Source: Verrucomicrobiota bacterium (GTDB taxonomy: Bacteria; Verrucomicrobiota; Verrucomicrobiia; Verrucomicrobiales; Akkermansiaceae). From it: a stretch of DNA of 9,701 nucleotides. Positions 7,201 through 9,701 of the stretch are shown here, piece by piece. The stretch is taken from NCBI GenBank assembly GCA_026397695.1, contig JAPLUJ010000633.1, positions 1 through 9,701 of the forward strand, written 5' to 3'. The position numbers were made by a program, and so were the translations under genes. Below the pieces are notes generated by a model. It saw nothing but the letters and a program-made list of their open reading frames with translations. It made no database searches and was not told the DNA's origin. The stretch's first letter is position 1. The number at the start of each line of letters is the position of its first letter.

Positions 7201-7256
7201 AAAAATCGAAAAAACGCAAAAAGCCCCTTGCAATGTTCCAAGGCACGGGTTAAAAG
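7201..7256 (+). promoter_or_regulatory. Candidate promoter of the pilin cassette with upstream A-tracts
   Basis: TTGCAA (7228-7233) and TAAAAG (7251-7256) are separated by 17 bases and each matches four of six positions of the sigma-70 consensus boxes. Directly upstream are three A-tracts (7201-7205, 7209-7214, 7218-7222) spaced 8-9 bases apart, which resemble an UP element or bent DNA. Transcription would begin near 7263. The -35 lies wholly inside the right arm of the 13-bp inverted repeat, so a protein bound there would be expected to affect this promoter. Confidence 0.45.
7226..7238 (-). repeat. Right arm of the perfect 13-bp inverted repeat
   Basis: CCTTGCAATGTTC is the exact reverse complement of 7049-7061. 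Together with the next bases it also forms a local CCTTG/CAAGG dyad (7226-7230 / 7239-7243). It covers the candidate -35 box of the cassette promoter. Confidence 0.75.
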
Positions 7257-7334
7257 AATCCATCTGCAATGCTACGTAATCACATATGCATGTGTATTGG
7301 AAGTGTGAATCCCTCGGATTCCGGCAAGAAGGGG

Positions 7335-7976
7335 ATGCGCCAGGGAAGGAAATTGCGCCGGGGAAGCGGTTGGCGGGACGGCTTTTCGTTGGTGGAAATG
7401 TTGGTGGTGATGACCATCATCATGCTGTTGATGGCCGCGTCCAACGTGTTGTTCCGTTCGCCGGGGTCCCGGGCCAACGAACCCGCCGCGCGTATGGCCC
7501 GCTGCTTGGATTTGGCCCGCGCCCAGGCGGTGGCCAACAACCGCAGTGTCGCGATCCGCTTTGATAAGCAAGAGGAAGGCAGCCGTGAATTGGTGATGCG
7601 CTTTGTGGAAAACCGCCCCGGGAAAAAAGGGACACCGACCCAGGAATTCCGCCGCCCAGAACGGTTTCAGGACATCGTGATTGCCAAGGACATCGTGATT
7701 GCGCCGCGCCGCGGGCAGTCGGCGGTGCCAGCGACGGAGACCCAGGAGGCCCATCCGCTGGTGCCCGGTGAATCGCTGGTCATCAACTCGGACGGGCAGG
7801 TCATGGTTGGCACGGGAGAGAGTGGTTTCCCGGTGGCTGCGGACCAATTGGTGCCGCTCATTCAACTCGGCGTTCAACCCACCCGCGGTGGCAAAGTGGC
7901 GGCCACCGCCAAGCAAGATGTCGCCATCGTGCAAATCCAGTGCGCCGCCGGATCATCCCGCGTCATTCAGCCATGA
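7335..7976 (+). CDS. Verru_Chthon cassette protein D-like prepilin (GspH-like minor pseudopilin)
   Basis: This is a prepilin-type protein of 213 aa from ATG 7335. The leader MRQGRKLRRGSGWRDG is basic and ends in Gly, followed by FSLVEMLVVMTIIMLLMAAS. That is a textbook prepilin-peptidase site (G/F, Glu at +5) and hydrophobic N-terminal helix, so the mature protein should sit in the inner membrane or a pilus-like fibre. The rest is a soluble domain with no recognisable enzyme motif. The sequence style (LDLARAQAVANNRSVAIRF) resembles GspH-type minor pseudopilins, and the four-gene context points to Verru_Chthon cassette protein D. The frame is open back to ATG 7269, which would lie only about six bases after the predicted transcription start. 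I prefer 7335 for leader length and the purine-rich AAGAAGGGG before it, although the spacing is tight. It ends with ATGA into the next gene. Confidence 0.85.
   Translation: MRQGRKLRRGSGWRDGFSLVEMLVVMTIIMLLMAASNVLFRSPGSRANEPAARMARCLDLARAQAVANNRSVAIRFDKQEEGSRELVMRFVENRPGKKGTPTQEFRRPERFQDIVIAKDIVIAPRRGQSAVPATETQEAHPLVPGESLVINSDGQVMVGTGESGFPVAADQLVPLIQLGVQPTRGGKVAATAKQDVAIVQIQCAAGSSRVIQP
7669..7703. repeat. 18-bp tandem duplication inside cassette gene D
   Basis: AGGACATCGTGATTGCC (7669-7685) recurs one 18-base period later at 7687-7703, with a single mismatch at the last base. It encodes DIVIA twice within QDIVIAKDIVIAP. The near identity suggests a recent in-frame duplication of six codons in the soluble domain. 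Confidence 0.8.
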
Positions 7977-8437
7977 AAAATCCCCGCCATTTTCCTGTCA
8001 ACGGCTTCACCCTCATCGAAGTGCTGGTGAGCCTCGGTATCTTCGTCTTTGCGATTGTCGTGATCGTCGGTTCGTTGGCCTCCTCGGGCAATTTTGCCGC
8101 CAACGATGCGCGGCGGACGCTCACCGTGGAACTCCTGCACACCTGTTTCCGGGATCTCGACCTCGTCAAGCTTCCGGGCAGCGGCCCGTCGCCCACCCTC
8201 GGTCTCACGCCCATCGTCTGGGATACCAAACCGGCCAAGGTGCAGGTGTGGTTTGATGTCGCGGGAAACCGCGTGAATGACGAGAAGAAAGCCTTCTTCA
8301 AATGCGATCTAACAGCCACCCGCGACACGACGGGATTTCTCGGCCACCTGCATGGCCGGATCGTGTGGCCGGCGCGGCGCAAACAAGGCGCACCCGACGG
8401 CGATGTGGAACTTTTCACCAGCTTGTTATTGCCATGA
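7973..8437 (+). CDS. Verru_Chthon cassette protein B-like prepilin (GspI-like)
   Basis: This is a small prepilin of 154 aa. The leader MKNPRHFPVNG (11 residues) is followed by FTLIEVLVSLGIFVFAIVVIV, giving Gly at -1, Phe at +1, Glu at +5 and a hydrophobic helix. The FTLIEVLVSLGIF stretch is close to GspI-type minor pseudopilins, and the short soluble domain (ending about 120 residues later in DGDVELFTSLLLP) fits that size class. ATG 7973 overlaps the stop of gene D as ATGA, which fixes the start over the longer open frame from 7940. No Shine-Dalgarno is seen, so translation is probably coupled. By order and type it is cassette protein B, whose function has not been established. Confidence 0.88.
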   Translation: MKNPRHFPVNGFTLIEVLVSLGIFVFAIVVIVGSLASSGNFAANDARRTLTVELLHTCFRDLDLVKLPGSGPSPTLGLTPIVWDTKPAKVQVWFDVAGNRVNDEKKAFFKCDLTATRDTTGFLGHLHGRIVWPARRKQGAPDGDVELFTSLLLP

Positions 8438-9303
8438 AACCCCTGCGTCCCATACCCTATCATCGGGGGTTCACCCTGATCGAACTACTGGTCGTGATGA
8501 CCGTGCTGAGCATGTTCCTGATGATGACCACCATCGTCACCCGGGACGCCTTGGACTTGCACAGCGCAACCCGCGCACGGCTCGTTTCCGAACGCAATGC
8601 CGCCGCCTTCATGCGCCAATTCGATTCTGATATCTTCCAGCGTGTCAATCGTGATGATGCCCGCGTCAGGTTCAAAAAACAGCAGGACGGCAACGACGAA
8701 ATTGCGTTCGTGACCAAGCGCCAGGGTTATGTCATCCATGGCACCACGGCCGAGCGCAGGGCTTCATTGGTGAGTTACCGCATCAAGCAGAATATGCTGG
8801 AACGCGCGGCCAGCGGTTATGGTTTTGGATCGACGCAAGATCGCCCCGCCGAGGATCAGGGTACCCTGGCCCTGAAGGAAATCCCCGCCGAAGGTCCCGA
8901 AGATCCCGCCGCCAAAGCGTTCCAAGTGATCGCTCCGGCCATCATCCGCCTCGAGTTCTCGTTTCTCGTGCGCGAGGAAAACACGTCCACCAAGCAGGCC
9001 ACCACCAATGTGAAACATGTGTTGCGCGCCAAACCCCCCAAAGACCCGGAGCAAATCGTCGCGGTCATCGCCACCATCGCAACCCTCGACCCGGATCGCA
9101 GCCGCATGCTCAACGATACCAAACTCGGCTTGATCGCCAAACGCTTTCCGGATGCGACCGACAACGAATTGCCAAGCAAAAAATGGGCTGAAATCGCCGC
9201 CAACCTGACCCGGCAAATGCCGGATATGCCGCGCTCCGCACTCCAACAAGTGAGAGTCCATCAAGGGGTCTTCACTTTGACTAGCAGAATCCCGTTGCCA
9301 TGA
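8434..9303 (+). CDS. Verru_Chthon cassette protein C-like prepilin (GspJ-like)
   Basis: This is a prepilin of 289 aa. The leader MKPLRPIPYHRG is followed by FTLIELLVVMTVLSMFLMMTTIV, with Gly -1 and Glu +5. The soluble domain is longer than that of gene B and includes a region (about residues 170-250) that starts IRLEFSFLVREE and includes QIVAVIATIATLDPDRSRML. A strand with hydrophobic IRLEF-type residues at this point is also seen in GspJ-like minor pseudopilins. ATG 8434 overlaps the stop of gene B as ATGA. The open frame continues upstream to 8302, but that part is the shadow of gene B. Context and layout match cassette protein C; no enzymatic motif is visible. Confidence 0.87.
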   Translation: MKPLRPIPYHRGFTLIELLVVMTVLSMFLMMTTIVTRDALDLHSATRARLVSERNAAAFMRQFDSDIFQRVNRDDARVRFKKQQDGNDEIAFVTKRQGYVIHGTTAERRASLVSYRIKQNMLERAASGYGFGSTQDRPAEDQGTLALKEIPAEGPEDPAAKAFQVIAPAIIRLEFSFLVREENTSTKQATTNVKHVLRAKPPKDPEQIVAVIATIATLDPDRSRMLNDTKLGLIAKRFPDATDNELPSKKWAEIAANLTRQMPDMPRSALQQVRVHQGVFTLTSRIPLP

Positions 9304-9701
9304 CAATCAATGTTAGCAACCATGACAGATGCCGCCATCGACCGCCGGGCATGTCCCTGGTGGTGGTGATCAGTCTGCTGGGCCTGTTGGCCGTGCTTGC
9401 CGTTTCATTGCTGGTGATTGTGACCCTCAACCGCCAGACGAACCACCTCGAAGCCGAATCCCGGAAAGCCGAAATGCTCGCCCAGGCGGCCTTCAACACC
9501 ATGCTCGTGGACCTCAATGATGAAATGGAAAAAGGCTCGGCCGCCGTGGTGGTGCACAAACTGGCGGACGGGTCAACCTACCGCCAGTATGACCTGACCA
9601 AGGACCGCAGCGGGCTGCGGGTCACGCCGTCGCTGGGCGCCGAGGCGCCCGGGGGGGGGGTGCTGATCAAGCAAAGCCAGCCGGGCAAGCCGTTCCACAC
9701 G
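9300..9701 (+). CDS. Verru_Chthon cassette protein A-like, N-terminal part (GspK/PilX-like); runs off the right edge
   Basis: The first 134 codons are present, starting at an ATGA overlap with gene C. A leader of 17 residues ends in PPG, followed by MSLVVVISLLGLLAVLAVSLLVIV. This is a prepilin-like hydrophobic segment without the usual Glu at +5 (Val there), as in GspK/PilX-type tip pseudopilins. After the helix comes LNRQTNHLEAESRKAEMLAQAAF, the charged amphipathic helix seen in such proteins. The soluble part includes VVVHKLADGSTY and VLIKQSQPGKPFH, of the kind seen at the start of cassette protein A. A run of ten G residues (9651-9660) encodes GGG plus the first base of Val, and the frame remains sensible after it. 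Full length cannot be seen; members of this family are usually much longer than the other three. Confidence 0.85.
   Translation, partial: MTINVSNHDRCRHRPPGMSLVVVISLLGLLAVLAVSLLVIVTLNRQTNHLEAESRKAEMLAQAAFNTMLVDLNDEMEKGSAAVVVHKLADGSTYRQYDLTKDRSGLRVTPSLGAEAPGGGVLIKQSQPGKPFHT
9651..9660. repeat. G10 homopolymer inside cassette gene A
   Basis: Ten consecutive G follow CCC in the coding strand (9651-9660). The current length keeps the gene in frame: 9651 is the first base of a codon, and the downstream residues VLIKQSQPGKPFH look native. A one-base change would break the protein at about residue 118. Confidence 0.85.

Larger units (their letters stand above)
6815..7334. other. Divergent intergenic region between the efflux operon and the pilin cassette
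   Basis: About 450-520 bases (depending on the start of cassette gene D) separate the two divergent gene sets. I see no convincing protein gene, tRNA or CRISPR here. The half near the adaptor gene (6815-7040) has no clear -35/-10 pair, only AT-richer patches such as ATTTTTT at 6941-6947. The middle holds four short hairpins (7061-7127 and 7176-7200), framed by a 13-bp inverted repeat. The right part has three A-tracts and a candidate rightward promoter. All regulation of both operons that lies within this window must be sited here. Confidence 0.75.

Noticed and set aside
7176..7223. Intrinsic terminator formed by the 7176-7200 hairpin and the neighbouring A-tracts
   Set aside because: On the plus strand the stem is followed by A rather than T; on the minus strand the T-tracts come before the stem. 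Neither has terminator order.
7049..7238. Insertion sequence or transposon bounded by the 13-bp inverted repeats
   Set aside because: There is no transposase frame and no target-site duplication; at most it could be a MITE-like remnant, which needs a genome-wide copy search.

Overview
The window is GC-rich bacterial DNA and almost certainly comes from a member of the Verrucomicrobiota. The main evidence is a four-gene run of prepilin-type proteins (7335 to the right edge) that matches the uncharacterised 'Verru_Chthon cassette' D-B-C-A, known from Verrucomicrobium and Chthoniobacter relatives. A second pointer is a large dihaem beta-propeller protein at the left edge of the HzsA-related type, which is common in Planctomycetes and Verrucomicrobia. 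Both identifications come from reading the translations; no search was run.

Layout. The left two thirds (1-6814) is one leftward gene string, probably an operon. In transcription order it holds a MacA-like periplasmic adaptor (6814-5336), a MacB-type ABC ATPase (5307-4603), a MacB/FtsX-type permease (4606-3236, overlapping the ATPase by ATGA), a NodT-type outer-membrane lipoprotein (3193-1931), and then, only 10 bases further on, the dihaem HzsA-related protein (1920 to beyond base 1). The first four make a complete tripartite efflux pump. The outer-membrane component seems to lack its first membrane beta-hairpin, and the adaptor carries a Gly-rich 12-bp tandem-repeat insertion.

A divergent non-coding region (6815-7334) separates this from the rightward cassette. 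It holds a cluster of short hairpins framed by a perfect 13-bp inverted repeat (7049-7061 / 7226-7238). The right copy overlaps a plausible promoter preceded by A-tracts, so the two divergent operons may be regulated together.

The rightward operon (7335-9701) encodes cassette proteins D, B, C and the beginning of A. Every junction is a 4-base ATGA overlap. Their order and N-termini parallel the minor pseudopilins GspH-I-J-K of type II secretion: three have a Glu at position +5 of the predicted mature protein, and the last one lacks it. I infer that they form a pilus-tip-like complex in the cell envelope.

A window-wide oddity: of 21 CTAA/TTAG tetranucleotides, 20 are CTAAC/GTTAG and 14 are TCTAAC/GTTAGA. 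This looks like a highly iterated short word running through genes and spacers.
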